Positions 25,271-33,688 of a stretch of DNA of 64,000 nucleotides are shown piece after piece. The translations under genes and the position numbers were made by a program. The stretch comes from Villigracilis sp900696595. GTDB lineage: Bacteria; Chloroflexota; Anaerolineae; Anaerolineales; Villigracilaceae. The notes beneath the pieces were generated by a model. The model searched no databases. It was not told the DNA's origin and was given only the letters and a program-made list of their open reading frames with translations. The stretch lies in assembly GCA_030263615.1 (NCBI GenBank), contig SZPH01000006.1, forward strand, positions 24,286-88,285. Reading direction: 5' to 3'. Position 1 is the stretch's first letter, and each line of letters begins with the position of its first letter.

Positions 25271-26527
25271 TTATTCGTAACGCAGGGCTTCGACGGGTTC
25301 GAGGTTGGCGGCGCGGCTGGCGGGGTAGATGCCGAAGAACAGACCGATGATCGCGGAGAAGCCGGTGGAGAGCAGGACGGCGTCCCAGCCGACGATGGGG
25401 ATGAAAGTGTTGCCGGTGGCAGTGGCGACCTGCTCGACGATGCGCGCGATGATCCAGCCGAAGATGATGCCGATGATGCCGCCGATGAGACTCAACAGCG
25501 AGGACTCGGTCAGGAATTGCAAAAGAATGTCGCGTTTGCGGGCGCCGAGGGCTTTGCGCAAGCCGATCTCTTTGGTGCGTTCGGTGACGGAGACCAGCAT
25601 GATGTTCATGATGCCGATGCCGCCCACGAGCAATGAAATGCCCGCGATGCCGCCGAGGAAGATGGTCAGCACGCCGGTAATGGACTCGAAGATGCTGAGA
25701 AAATCCTGCTGGGTGAAGACGGTGAAATCGTCGAAGCCGACCGGCGTGCGGTGGCGCTGGCGGATGATGTTGGAGATTTCCTCAGCCGCCTGCGGCACAG
25801 ATTCGGCGGAGACGGCTTGGACGAAGATCACGTCCACTTCGTCGCGCGAGCCGCGTTTGATCAGGCGGGCTTGCGCGGTGGTGAAGGGAATGTAGGCGTT
25901 GTTGTCTTCGCTGCCGAACGCGCCGCCGCCGCGCGCCGCCAGGACGCCGATGATGCGGAAGGGCTGTCCTTCGATGCGGATGACTTCGCCCGTCACTCCG
26001 TCGGCGTGGCCGAAGAGCGCGATTGCGGTTTCAGGCCCCAGCACAACGACGGACATGCGACCGAGGATGTGTTCCTGGTTGACGAATTCTCCCTCGGCCA
26101 TTTCGAGGTTGCGCACCTGGAAGAATTCGGGCGTTACGCCGGTGATGGGGCTGGTGGTTTTTTCGCTCGAGAATGTGACCAAGCCGTTGCCTTGGATCGA
26201 AGGCGCGACCATTTCGACGGACGGCGCTGCAAACTGGTCGAGTAAGGCGTGGGAGTCGCCGAGCGTGAGCGGGCGCTGGTTGTTGCCGCTCCGTCCGCCC
26301 TCCGAGCCGGGCGGTCCTTCGGGCGGGGGCCCGCTAAAAACGAATAACAAATTCGTGCCGATGCTGGAGATCGAGCCGGTGATGGATGCCTGCGCGCCGT
26401 TGCCGACCGCCAGCATGGCGATGACCGCGGCGACGCCGATGACGATTCCCAACACGGTCAGCCCCGAACGCATTTTATTGCCGTTCAGGCTTTCGAGCGC
26501 TTCGAGGATTGCCTGGGTAAAACTCAC
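25271..26527 (-). CDS. MacB-like ABC transporter permease
   Basis: A 418-aa permease of the MacB/FtsX family with an N-terminal membrane segment (around 20-40), a large extracytoplasmic MacB_PCD region (to about 280), and three C-terminal helices. Motifs: MRSGLTVLGIVIGVAAVIAML near the N-terminus, GGIGIMNIMLVSVTERTKEIGLRKALGA around residues 300-327, and the terminal YPASRAANLEPVEALRYE. It overlaps the upstream ATPase gene by 4 nt. Predicted to export a macrolide, peptide or lipid with the adjacent ATPase and fusion protein. Confidence 0.92.
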   Translation of the reverse strand: MSFTQAILEALESLNGNKMRSGLTVLGIVIGVAAVIAMLAVGNGAQASITGSISSIGTNLLFVFSGPPPEGPPGSEGGRSGNNQRPLTLGDSHALLDQFAAPSVEMVAPSIQGNGLVTFSSEKTTSPITGVTPEFFQVRNLEMAEGEFVNQEHILGRMSVVVLGPETAIALFGHADGVTGEVIRIEGQPFRIIGVLAARGGGAFGSEDNNAYIPFTTAQARLIKRGSRDEVDVIFVQAVSAESVPQAAEEISNIIRQRHRTPVGFDDFTVFTQQDFLSIFESITGVLTIFLGGIAGISLLVGGIGIMNIMLVSVTERTKEIGLRKALGARKRDILLQFLTESSLLSLIGGIIGIIFGWIIARIVEQVATATGNTFIPIVGWDAVLLSTGFSAIIGLFFGIYPASRAANLEPVEALRYE

Positions 26528-27222
26528 TCTGCGCCTCCCTTGCCCTCTTCGATGTAATCCAGTTCGCCGTCCTTCAAGCGGATGACGCGCTGGGCCTGCT
26601 CGGCGATTTTTTGATCGTGCGTGACGATGACCAGCGTTGCGCCGAAGTCTTTGTTCAAAGAAAGCAGAAGGTTCATGATCTCCTTGCCCACTTTCGAGTC
26701 GAGGTTGCCGGTCGGTTCGTCCGCCATGATGATGGCGGGGTTGTTGACCAGCGCCCGCGCGACCGCCACGCGTTGTTGTTGTCCGCCGGAAAGTTCGTAG
26801 GGGCGGTGATGCACACGATCCGCCAGCCCGACGGCTTCGAGCGCTTTTTGGGCGCGCTCGCGGCGTCCGTGGGTCAAGCCCGCGTAACGAAGGGGAAGTT
26901 CCACATTTCCCAACGCGGTCAGGCGCGATAACAAATTGAAACTCTGGAAGACAAAACCGATCTTGCGGTTGCGCACGCCCGCCAGTTGGTCGTCGTTCAT
27001 CTGCGCGACAGATTCTCCGTCCAAAATATATTCGCCGGAGGTGGGGCGATCCAAACAGCCGATGGTGTTCATCATGGTGGATTTGCCCGAGCCGCTGGGT
27101 CCCATGATGGCGATGACTTCGCCGCGCTTCACATTGAAGGAGACGCCGCGCAATGCCCGCACTTCGATCTCGCCCATGGTGTAGGTCTTGGTCAGTTCGC
27201 GCGCTTCGATAACCCAGTCCAT
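26524..27222 (-). CDS. MacB/LolD-like ABC transporter ATP-binding protein
   Basis: A 232-aa ABC ATPase. Walker A GPSGSGKSTMMNTIGCLD (around 41-58), signature LSGGQQQRVAVARALVNNP, Walker B IIMADEPTGNLDSKVG and H-loop VTHDQKIAEQAQRVIRL. The motif KTYTMGEIEVRALRGVSF is standard for the LolD/MacB subfamily. It sits between the membrane-fusion protein gene and the permease gene. Confidence 0.94.
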   Translation of the reverse strand: MDWVIEARELTKTYTMGEIEVRALRGVSFNVKRGEVIAIMGPSGSGKSTMMNTIGCLDRPTSGEYILDGESVAQMNDDQLAGVRNRKIGFVFQSFNLLSRLTALGNVELPLRYAGLTHGRRERAQKALEAVGLADRVHHRPYELSGGQQQRVAVARALVNNPAIIMADEPTGNLDSKVGKEIMNLLLSLNKDFGATLVIVTHDQKIAEQAQRVIRLKDGELDYIEEGKGGAE

Positions 27223-27223
27223 G

Positions 27224-28483
27224 TCATCCCTCGCCGAAAGGACCGCGGTTGGTCGGCGGATTCAAAATGATCAAGTCGCCTTCCTTTAGGTCGCCGCCCA
27301 CCAGAACGCTCATCGTGTCGGATGAAGAGCCGAGGGTGATCTTCACCGGCTGGGGCAGGTTGTCCTTGAGGATGTAGACGACCCGTTCGCCGTCCACGAG
27401 GCGCACGGCGCGGTTTGGGACCAGGAGCGTATCCGCCACTTCTTCGACGATGATGCTGACCGCCGCGGTCATCCCCGGTTTGACCTGTTCGTCCGCGTCG
27501 GTCAATTCCACGGTGGCGGTGAAACTGACCACGCCGCCTACAGTGTCGCCGGCTTGTCCCACTTCCACAACCTTGCCGTGATATTCCTGATTTAACACGG
27601 CATCGAAGGTAAGCGTCGCCTTCTGTTCGAGTGCGACGCTGTTGATATCCACCTCGGAAACCTGCACGTCCACCAGAAGGCGCGAAAGATCGTCCACGCG
27701 AAATCCGGGAGAGCCGACAATCACCTGATCGCCCACGACGGGATTAGCCTGAGTGACCGTGCCGTCGAAGGGAGCGATCAGCCGGGCGAGGTTCAACGTC
27801 GCTTCCGCCGCCGCCACACGGGCGCGAGCCGCCTTGACCGCGTCGGACTCTTCGCCTTTGAGCAGGCGTTCGAGCTCGCGTTTTGCGTCTTCGAGTTTTG
27901 CCTCGGCAAGCGCAAGGTCCTGGTCGGCTTGGGCGATGGTCTCGGGGCTGGCATAGCCTTTGTATTCCTTGACCTTTAGATTCCCAAACTGGTCGTACCA
28001 GACTTCCTTGATGTCTATCTTGCCGTTCAACTCCATGCGCCAGTTGTAGGCTTTCTCGTATGCGTCCTCGGCTTTGTCCACCGCTTTTTGCGCTTCGATC
28101 AGGGCGGTGTCGGATTCGAGCAGGTCCTCCAGCGCCTGCTGGGCGTTGACCAAATCCGCCTCGGCGAGGATGATGTTCTGGCTGAGCGAGGCTTTATCCA
28201 GTTCGGCAAGCGCATCCCCGCCTGACACTTTATCGCCGATGACCGCATTCACCGCGCCGACGTTTCCATTTGTCTGCCAGTTGAGGAGGGCTGTCCGGCT
28301 GGCGCGCACGCTGCCCGTCGCGCCGACGGATGCCGCCAGGTCGCCGCGCTCGAGCGGAACGGTCTCGAAAACCGCCTGTTCGGGCTGACGGGACATTGAG
28401 AAAGCGGCGATCAATAAAATAACCGTAACCACGCCGACAATGATCCATACGCGGCGTGAGAATCTCGAAAAAAATTGACGCAT
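27224..28483 (-). CDS. Membrane fusion protein of MacAB-type exporter (HlyD/RND family)
   Basis: A 419-aa protein anchored by an N-terminal helix (RVWIIVGVVTVILLIAAFSM cut at residue 30). It has a biotinyl-lipoyl-like half (LAELDKASL), a long alpha-helical coiled-coil hairpin (about 90-215, rich in Ala, Glu, Leu and Lys) and a beta-barrel with the RLIAPFDGTVTQANPVVGDQV motif (around 232-252). GGAGG precedes the ATG. First gene of the four-gene operon MFP - ATPase - permease - SH3 lipoprotein. The lack of an outer-membrane partner suits a monoderm or atypical envelope. Confidence 0.9.
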   Translation of the reverse strand: MRQFFSRFSRRVWIIVGVVTVILLIAAFSMSRQPEQAVFETVPLERGDLAASVGATGSVRASRTALLNWQTNGNVGAVNAVIGDKVSGGDALAELDKASLSQNIILAEADLVNAQQALEDLLESDTALIEAQKAVDKAEDAYEKAYNWRMELNGKIDIKEVWYDQFGNLKVKEYKGYASPETIAQADQDLALAEAKLEDAKRELERLLKGEESDAVKAARARVAAAEATLNLARLIAPFDGTVTQANPVVGDQVIVGSPGFRVDDLSRLLVDVQVSEVDINSVALEQKATLTFDAVLNQEYHGKVVEVGQAGDTVGGVVSFTATVELTDADEQVKPGMTAAVSIIVEEVADTLLVPNRAVRLVDGERVVYILKDNLPQPVKITLGSSSDTMSVLVGGDLKEGDLIILNPPTNRGPFGEG

Positions 28484-28751
28484 CTTGAAAATCCTCCAGG
28501 GGTTTCAGCAGGCGCAAACGCAAGCCTTGTCGTGGTATATCATAATTAATACGAAAAGATGTGGATAAAATGTGCAGGTTTGCGCTGGCAATTTTAATCC
28601 ATGATGCTGACATTGCTTCGACGACTCGTCACATTCATGAATATCTCATAAACACATGACGATTGTCATTTGATTTTGTGACATTTAAGCCTATATCTAT
28701 CCAAATTCATTGATTATCATCCTCGCGGTTTGTTTGTGTTCCCGTTACATA

Positions 28752-28895
28752 ACGCGGTTCGTGCCGCAAACTTCAGTTTGCGCCTGCGCGAGAAGCAAAC
28801 TTCAGTTTGCGCCTGCGTGAGGCAAACTGAAGTTTGCAGTACCGCATAAAATCTTCGCGGCTGGCGTAGTTTGTAAAGGGTAATCCTATACACTA
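28752..28895. repeat. Dispersed repeat, copy 2, with nested palindromes
   Basis: Contains GCAAACTTCAGTTTGC twice and GGCAAACTGAAGTTTGC once; each is a short hairpin. The unit GCAAACTGAAGTTTGCAGTAC closely matches the hairpin GCAAAGTGAACTTTGCAGTAC of the ribX leader repeat (33394-33531). The right part (AAAATCTTCGCGGCTGGCGTAG) matches the copy at 24420-24541. Confidence 0.7.
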
Positions 28896-28924
28896 AAGGG
28901 CAGCCCTGTTGGTGGTACTAGTCC

Positions 28925-29018
28925 GGGTGGCGACTCCCGGTATAATGGGGGAAGTCGGAATGACATTCCGACCTAAAAAGAGGCACAAGGTTCGATCCGA
29001 ACTCTGACAGGTCGCCCC
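28925..29018 (+). ncRNA. Possible structured RNA upstream of the GltD-like gene
   Basis: Nested pairings can be drawn: an outer helix GG-GGCGAC (28926-28934) with GTCGCC-CC (29011-29018), an inner 8-bp hairpin GTCGGAAT-GAC-ATTCCGAC (28954-28972), and GTTCG-ATC-CGAAC (28990-29002). Two bases of bulge are needed. It resembles no riboswitch I recognise, and the strand is not proven since the helices are nearly symmetric. A TATAAT at 28941-28946 lies inside, so it may instead be a promoter region with palindromes. Confidence 0.3.
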
Positions 29019-29251
29019 TATTGTTACAGCGCAATGGCGCTCCCGGCACAGGGTTTCCGGCACAACACGCCGCCGGGGACGGCGGCTTTGAGCGTGAGCT
29101 TGCTCTGTAATACTGAAGCGTTAAAGAATTTTGCTCATGTGTAGAAAATGTGCAAAATCATCTTTGTGTAGCGAATGTTCTCTAACGTCCGCACACAGAT
29201 TATCCATGAGCCAAGAATTTAAATTTAGAGAGTTAGCGATCCGGAGGCATA

Positions 29252-30709
29252 ATGCAGGCAGTCCCAAGCGAATTTCTGGCAATAGATCGGAAGAAACGGG
29301 CAAACAGCCCTTTTTTCGATTTGGATCTGCGTCCGCCCCATGAACGCGCCTGCGACTTCGATGGCGTTGTGATCGAGTTCGACCCGGAGCGCGCCATGGT
29401 CGAAGCGGCGCGTTGCATCCATTGCCCGGACCCGGCGCCTTGCATGGTGGCTTGCCCGACCTCGAACGACATCCCCTCGGCGATGTGGCTGATCGAGCAG
29501 GGCAAGTTCGTCGAAGCGGCGGGCATTTATCACAAGACCAGTTCCCTGCCCGAAGTGTGCGGACGGGTCTGCCCGCATGAAGCGCTCTGCCAGGGTTCGT
29601 GCGTGTTGAACAAACACCAGACGCCCGTGTTATGCGGCGAACTCGAAGCCTTCACAGTGGATTACGAACGACGCACCCAGGGCTACGTCATTCCGTTGAG
29701 CGTTCCCAGCGGGAAAAAAGTCGCGGTCGTAGGGGCGGGCCCGGCGGGGTTGGGATGCGCCGACATCCTCCTGCAAAAGGGGCACGAGGTCACGGTCTTT
29801 GAATCCAAACCCAAACCGGGCGGTTTGCTTGTGTACGGCATCCCGAATTTTAAACTTGTGAAGGATGTGTGGGAGGAAAAATGGGGACAGTTCGAACGCG
29901 CGGGCGTGAAGTTCGTCGGCAATACTTATATTGGAAAAGATAAAACCATTGACGACCTGTTCGCAGAAGGGTTCGACGCGGTATTCATCGGCGTCGGTTC
30001 GGAAGTGGACGCGAAGATGGAGGACGCCCCCGGCGCCGACCTGCCCGGCGTCTATGAGGCGACCGATTTTCTCGTCCGCGGAAACATTCCGTTGGATCAA
30101 CTGCCGGAAACGATGCGCAAGCCTTTGGAGGTCGGCAGGCGCGTGGTAGTGATCGGCGGCGGCGATACCGCGTCCGACTGCCTGCGCACGGCGCTGAGAC
30201 TCGGCGCGGAGGAAGTGACCTGTCTTTATCGCCGCACCGAAAAGGAAATGCCGGGCGGAAAGAAAGACCGCAAGATGGCGAAGGATGAAGGGGCGAAGTA
30301 CCGCTTCCTGACCCAGCCGGTCAAGTTCATCGCCGGTTCCGACGGAAAACTCGCCGCCGTGGAATGTATCGAAATGAAACTCGGCGAACCCGACGCAAAA
30401 GGACGGCGCAAACCGGTCCCGGTCGAAGGCTCGAACTTCAGCATTGCTGTGGATACGGCCGTGCTGGCGCTGGGCTACTGGCCCGACCCGATCATCGGAA
30501 AGACCACGCCGGATCTGGAAGTCCACGATTGGGGTTTGATCACGGTCAAGGATAAAGCCAAAGGAAACACCAGCCGCGAGGGAGTTTTCTCCGGCGGCGA
30601 TTGCGTGACCGGCCCCGATTTGGTTGTGACCGCCATGGTGGCGGGGAGAAAAGCCGGGCTTGCGATTGACGAATATTTGAAGAGCAAAGAGCGGAAATTA
30701 GAAGAATAA
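29252..30709 (+). CDS. gltD: GltD-like FAD/NADPH oxidoreductase (glutamate synthase small subunit family)
   Basis: A 485-aa protein. The N-terminal half carries ferredoxin-like cysteine clusters, RCIHCPDPAPCMVACPTSN (around 50-68) and CGRVCPHEALCQGSC (around 97-112). The FAD-binding motif is VAVVGAGPAGLGCADILLQKG (around 147-167) and the NADPH-binding motif is RVVVIGGGDTASDC (around 293-306). The final FAD motif is GVFSGGDCVTGPDLVVTAM. These match GltD and the related family of standalone NADPH oxidoreductases. No gltB large subunit is nearby, so it may serve another partner such as ferredoxin:NADP reductase or a different synthase. Confidence 0.85.
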   Translation: MQAVPSEFLAIDRKKRANSPFFDLDLRPPHERACDFDGVVIEFDPERAMVEAARCIHCPDPAPCMVACPTSNDIPSAMWLIEQGKFVEAAGIYHKTSSLPEVCGRVCPHEALCQGSCVLNKHQTPVLCGELEAFTVDYERRTQGYVIPLSVPSGKKVAVVGAGPAGLGCADILLQKGHEVTVFESKPKPGGLLVYGIPNFKLVKDVWEEKWGQFERAGVKFVGNTYIGKDKTIDDLFAEGFDAVFIGVGSEVDAKMEDAPGADLPGVYEATDFLVRGNIPLDQLPETMRKPLEVGRRVVVIGGGDTASDCLRTALRLGAEEVTCLYRRTEKEMPGGKKDRKMAKDEGAKYRFLTQPVKFIAGSDGKLAAVECIEMKLGEPDAKGRRKPVPVEGSNFSIAVDTAVLALGYWPDPIIGKTTPDLEVHDWGLITVKDKAKGNTSREGVFSGGDCVTGPDLVVTAMVAGRKAGLAIDEYLKSKERKLEE

Positions 30710-30760
30710 AGGGCGGGGAGACGACGCTTTCGCCGAATACAGTTTCCCGACGGGTTTACA

Positions 30761-31429
30761 TTAACCCGTCTTATCCTTATATCCGCATAATTCCCTGACC
30801 GGGCATTTGGGGCACAACGGTTTTCTTGCGTGGCACACCTCGCGCCCCAGGCGGATGATGTTCAGGTGCGCGGCGTAATACGTCTCCGGCGGGAAGACCG
30901 CTTCAAGATGCGGATGCGCCTGCTCGACGGTCATCTTTTCGGGGCGCAAGCCGATGCGGCCCGTGACGCGATAAACGTGCGTATCCACCGGGAAGGCGGG
31001 ACGCCCAAGCGCGAAGCACAGGACGATGGCGGCCGTCTTCGGTCCCACCCCATTGAATTTTGTCAACCAGGCGCGAGCCTCCTCCAGCGGCATATCGGAC
31101 AGAAATTGCAAGTCGAGCGAACCGCGTTCCTGCGTAATTTCCTTCAACACCTGCCGAATGCGCGGTCCCTTCTGATTCGCCAGCCCGGCTGGACGGATGG
31201 CTTCCACAACTTCGCGCTCCTCCGCGTCGCGGACAGATTCCCATGTGGGAAATTTTGCGCGCAAGGCATGAAAGGCGCGGTCGCGATTCACGTCGTTGGT
31301 ATTCTGCGAAAGGATGGTCGAAACCAGTTCGTCAATCGCAGGCAGGGGATTGCGCCAGATCGGTTCGCCAAAGGCTTTGAGAAGAGCCTGGTGGATTTGA
31401 AGAGCAAGCGAGTTGAGGTTGGTCATCAT
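30761..31429 (-). CDS. nth: Endonuclease III (DNA glycosylase/AP lyase)
   Basis: A 222-aa base-excision repair enzyme starting at ATG 31429 (MMTNLNSLALQIHQAL); the longer frame is not needed. The helix-hairpin-helix is WLTKFNGVGPKTAAIVLCF with the catalytic lysine in GPKTA, and the catalytic aspartate is in FPVDTHVYRVTGRIGL. The four iron-sulfur cysteines are in CHARKPLCPKCPVRELCG (C-x6-C-x2-C-x5-C). SQNTNDVNRDRAF is the substrate-pocket helix of the family. Length is normal. Confidence 0.94.
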   Translation of the reverse strand: MMTNLNSLALQIHQALLKAFGEPIWRNPLPAIDELVSTILSQNTNDVNRDRAFHALRAKFPTWESVRDAEEREVVEAIRPAGLANQKGPRIRQVLKEITQERGSLDLQFLSDMPLEEARAWLTKFNGVGPKTAAIVLCFALGRPAFPVDTHVYRVTGRIGLRPEKMTVEQAHPHLEAVFPPETYYAAHLNIIRLGREVCHARKPLCPKCPVRELCGYKDKTG

Positions 31430-31510
31430 AATGAATTGTAACCGCAGGGGCGGCCCGTCAGGATCAAACACAGCCTCATACCGCAAACGAAAGGCCGCCC
31501 CTGCAACAAA

Positions 31511-32488
31511 TTACGGCGCAAACTCGTTCGTGAACGCCTTGCTCAAATCCTCCGGCGCGGGGATCATGCCCATCTTCGCCATCACGGCGCTCATATTCTC
31601 CCATCCCTGCGGGTCGGAGTAACCGATGCGCTCCGCCTTCCAAAACTCTATGGAGGTGTTCAAGACCTGCATCTGCAATTCCTTGTCCTGGTCTTTCAGG
31701 TTCTCTACAAATTTTAAACTGACGTTATACGCCTCGTCGGGGTTGGCGATGGTAAATTCAATGCCGCGAGCCAGCGCGCGCGCCATGCCGCGAATCAACT
31801 CCGGCTCGTTCGCAATCGTCGCCTCGTTGGAAACAAGCCCGTTCGCCACCAGTTGAACGTAATCCGAAACGCGCAGTTCGGTCACATCCAGCCCTTGCGC
31901 GCGCAGGACAATGGGTTCGTTTGCGGCGTAACCCACCACAATATCGCTTTTTCCCGCCACAAACGATTCAACCTGATTGAATCCGAGCGTATCCAGTTTC
32001 ACTTCGGAAGCCTCCACGCCGCCCTCGAACAACAGCGCCTCCAGCCCGATGTAATTCGCGCCGAAGGGACCGGGCAGTCCAACCGTTTTACCGCGCAGGT
32101 CGGCGGGCGATGCGATTCCCAACTCTGCCCTGGAGACCACCGAGATCGGGAATTGTTGATACCAGGCAAACACATACACGACCGGCAAACCCTGCGAACG
32201 CGCCAGCAAAACCTGCTCGCCCGAAGCCACCGCAAACGAAATTTCGCCCGCGCCGGTCAGCGCCACGCCGTCGGTCTCGAACGAATAATCGAACTCGATC
32301 TCGATGCCCTCTTCGGCAAAATAGCCCTGATCCACCGCGACATAGAACGGCGCGTATTGAATATTGGGGATGTAGCCCATTGGCAGTTTGATCCTGCGAA
32401 TTTCGCCCGCTTCATTTGCGGGGCGGATGCTGATACACCCCATCAGGCTGATCGCCAGCCCAAGCGTGAGTAAAACTACTTTCTTCAT
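31511..32488 (-). CDS. ribY: RibY-like substrate-binding lipoprotein (NMT1/THI5 fold), riboflavin importer
   Basis: A 325-aa lipoprotein with lipobox LMGC (Cys18) after a signal peptide, and an NMT1/THI5-like periplasmic fold: RIKLPMGYIPNIQYAPFYVAVDQGYFAEEGIEIEF (residues ~33-67; the PNIQYAPFYVA segment is characteristic), GKTVGLPGPFGANYIGLEALL. In RibXY systems RibY binds riboflavin and RibX is the permease. The gene lies downstream of ribX and of an FMN riboswitch, which strongly supports riboflavin as ligand. No ATPase gene is adjacent; it may use a shared one. A GGAGACTCC ribosome-binding site precedes ATG 32488. Confidence 0.88.
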   Translation of the reverse strand: MKKVVLLTLGLAISLMGCISIRPANEAGEIRRIKLPMGYIPNIQYAPFYVAVDQGYFAEEGIEIEFDYSFETDGVALTGAGEISFAVASGEQVLLARSQGLPVVYVFAWYQQFPISVVSRAELGIASPADLRGKTVGLPGPFGANYIGLEALLFEGGVEASEVKLDTLGFNQVESFVAGKSDIVVGYAANEPIVLRAQGLDVTELRVSDYVQLVANGLVSNEATIANEPELIRGMARALARGIEFTIANPDEAYNVSLKFVENLKDQDKELQMQVLNTSIEFWKAERIGYSDPQGWENMSAVMAKMGMIPAPEDLSKAFTNEFAP

Positions 32489-32513
32489 TACGGAGTCTCC
32501 TTTGAATTCATTC

Positions 32514-32612
32514 CGTCATTGCGAGGAGGAGCGGAGCGACGACGAAGCAATCTCGTTTGCTGTTTCTTAGATTGCTTCGTCGCGAAGAGCAAGAACGCTC
32601 CTCGCAATGACG
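32514..32612. repeat. MITE-like element copy A (between ribX and ribY)
   Basis: A 99-bp inverted-repeat element. CGTCATTGCGAGGAG at 32514-32528 is repeated as its exact inverse at 32598-32612. An inner pair GAAGCAATCT / AGATTGCTTC follows. Two more copies lie at 46431-46555 and 52443-52539. No transposase is present. Confidence 0.85.
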
Positions 32613-32617
32613 AATTA

Positions 32618-33382
32618 TTACTTCTGCCGCTTCAAAAATCTTCTTTCCAGCAGCGTCACCGCGCCATACAGCGACAACGCCAGCGCCACCAGCATAAACA
32701 CCGCCACGAACACCATGGAGGTGTCGTATTGAAAGTCGCCGAGTTGCAGTAAAAAGCCCAGCCCCTGTTCCGCATCCACCAGTTCGCCGACGATGGCGCC
32801 GATGACCGAGAGCGTCGCGCCGATGCGCAACCCGCCGAGCAAAATAGGCAGGGAGGCGGGCAGTTCGAGTTTCCATAGAATCTGCCAGCGTGTGGCGCGG
32901 AGGGAATTCATCAGGTCGTAAAGCGACGCGGAGACCGCCCGCACGCCGACGATGGTGTTGACCAGCACCGGAAAGAACACGATCAACGCGCAGATGACGA
33001 CTTTGGATAGAATCCCGTCTCCCAGCCAGATGACGAGCAAAGGCGCAATGGCCACGATGGGAACCGCCTGACTGGCGACAAGGTAGGGCGATAGGATTTT
33101 CTCCAGCGCGCGCGATTTGGCGAGCATGTATCCGACAATCGTTGCGAACAGGGTTCCGGCCCATAAGCCGAGCAATACTTCGACGAGCGTAATGCCGGTG
33201 TGGTGGAGCAGGCTGCCGTCGCCGAGGGTTTCGAGGAAGCGCGCCCACACGTCGGCGGGGGCGGGCAGGATGAATTTTGGCAATCCGCTGAGGCGGGCGA
33301 TCAGCGCCCAGAGCGGAATCGCCAGCAGGATGGACGCAAGCGAAAGCCAGCGGGCGAGGATGGGAATGATTTTGGGTTTCAT
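32618..33382 (-). CDS. ribX: RibX-like ABC transporter permease, riboflavin importer
   Basis: A 254-aa permease from ATG 33382 (MKPKIIPILARW); the frame extends upstream only because it passes through the 46-bp hairpin repeats. Six membrane helices are expected; the EAA-like loop MNSLRATRWQILWKLELPASLPILLGGLRIG is at about 162-192. Sequence resembles SsuC/ThiX-type permeases. The FMN riboswitch upstream and the RibY-type binding protein downstream make this the permease of a riboflavin ABC importer of the RibXY type described for Chloroflexi. A MITE-like repeat separates it from ribY. Confidence 0.88.
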   Translation of the reverse strand: MKPKIIPILARWLSLASILLAIPLWALIARLSGLPKFILPAPADVWARFLETLGDGSLLHHTGITLVEVLLGLWAGTLFATIVGYMLAKSRALEKILSPYLVASQAVPIVAIAPLLVIWLGDGILSKVVICALIVFFPVLVNTIVGVRAVSASLYDLMNSLRATRWQILWKLELPASLPILLGGLRIGATLSVIGAIVGELVDAEQGLGFLLQLGDFQYDTSMVFVAVFMLVALALSLYGAVTLLERRFLKRQK

Positions 33383-33393
33383 GAATGGTTTCT

Positions 33394-33531
33394 GTACGAC
33401 AAGGTTCACCTTGTCCGCTTTCGCAAAGTGAACTTTGCAGTACGACAAGGTTCGCCTTGTCCGCTTTCGCAAAGTGAACTTTGCAGTACGACAAGGTTCA
33501 CCTTGTCCGCTTTCGCAAAGTGAACTTTGCA
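33394..33531. repeat. Three tandem 46-bp hairpin repeats in the ribX leader
   Basis: Units at 33394-33439, 33440-33485 and 33486-33531 are nearly identical; unit 2 has one change (GTTCGCC for GTTCACC). Each holds two perfect 6-bp hairpins: ACAAGG-TTCA-CCTTGT and GCAAAG-TGAA-CTTTGC. Unit boundaries are marked by GTACGAC. The array lies between the riboswitch terminators and the ribX start codon, on the transcribed leader. It is not a CRISPR: no spacers exist. Confidence 0.9.
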
Positions 33532-33542
33532 GTACGAGGCGC

Positions 33543-33574
33543 AAAAAGCCCCGGCGTGGAAAAAAAACCGGGGC
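33543..33574 (-). terminator. Hairpin terminator-like element 1 in the FMN leader
   Basis: On the minus strand, GCCCCGG (33568-33574) and CCGGGGC (33548-33554) enclose a loop with a T run and are followed by TTTTTG. Lies between the FMN riboswitch and ribX. Confidence 0.7.
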
Positions 33575-33623
33575 GCAGAATCAGGCTCAAGTCCGGGAAT
33601 GAGGCGGGTAAATCCGCAGAAAC

Positions 33624-33654
33624 AAAACCCCGAAAACAGCGAGCGTTTCCGGGG
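33624..33654 (-). terminator. Hairpin terminator-like element 2 in the FMN leader
   Basis: On the minus strand CCCCGGAAAC (33645-33654) pairs with GTTTTCGGGG (33628-33637, one G-T pair) around GCTCGCT and is followed by TTTTG TTTC. It is the nearest terminator to the riboswitch and so the likely expression platform. Confidence 0.75.
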
Positions 33655-33688
33655 CGCGAATCTACACAATCCCATTCAGGCTTGTGCG

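Larger units (their letters stand above)
28484..29251. other. 768-bp gene-free region
   Basis: I see no credible CDS here. It contains the second copy of a dispersed repeat (28752-28895), a possible structured RNA (about 28925-29018), a REP-like CGCCGCCGGGGACGGCGGC segment (about 29069-29087), and the upstream region of the GltD-like gene. Part of it may be the regulatory region of the divergent exporter operon. Confidence 0.7.

Noticed and set aside
28941..28946. TATAAT as promoter of the GltD-like gene
   Set aside because: No suitable -35 at 16-18 bp; it lies inside a palindromic, possibly structured region, so it was left as an observation only.
32508..33494. A 328-codon minus-strand frame overlapping ribX
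   Set aside because: It is an alternative frame of ribX and passes through the MITE and hairpin repeats; low-complexity Arg-rich composition.
33394..33531. CRISPR array
   Set aside because: Three tandem units have no spacers and no cas genes nearby; the units are hairpin pairs.
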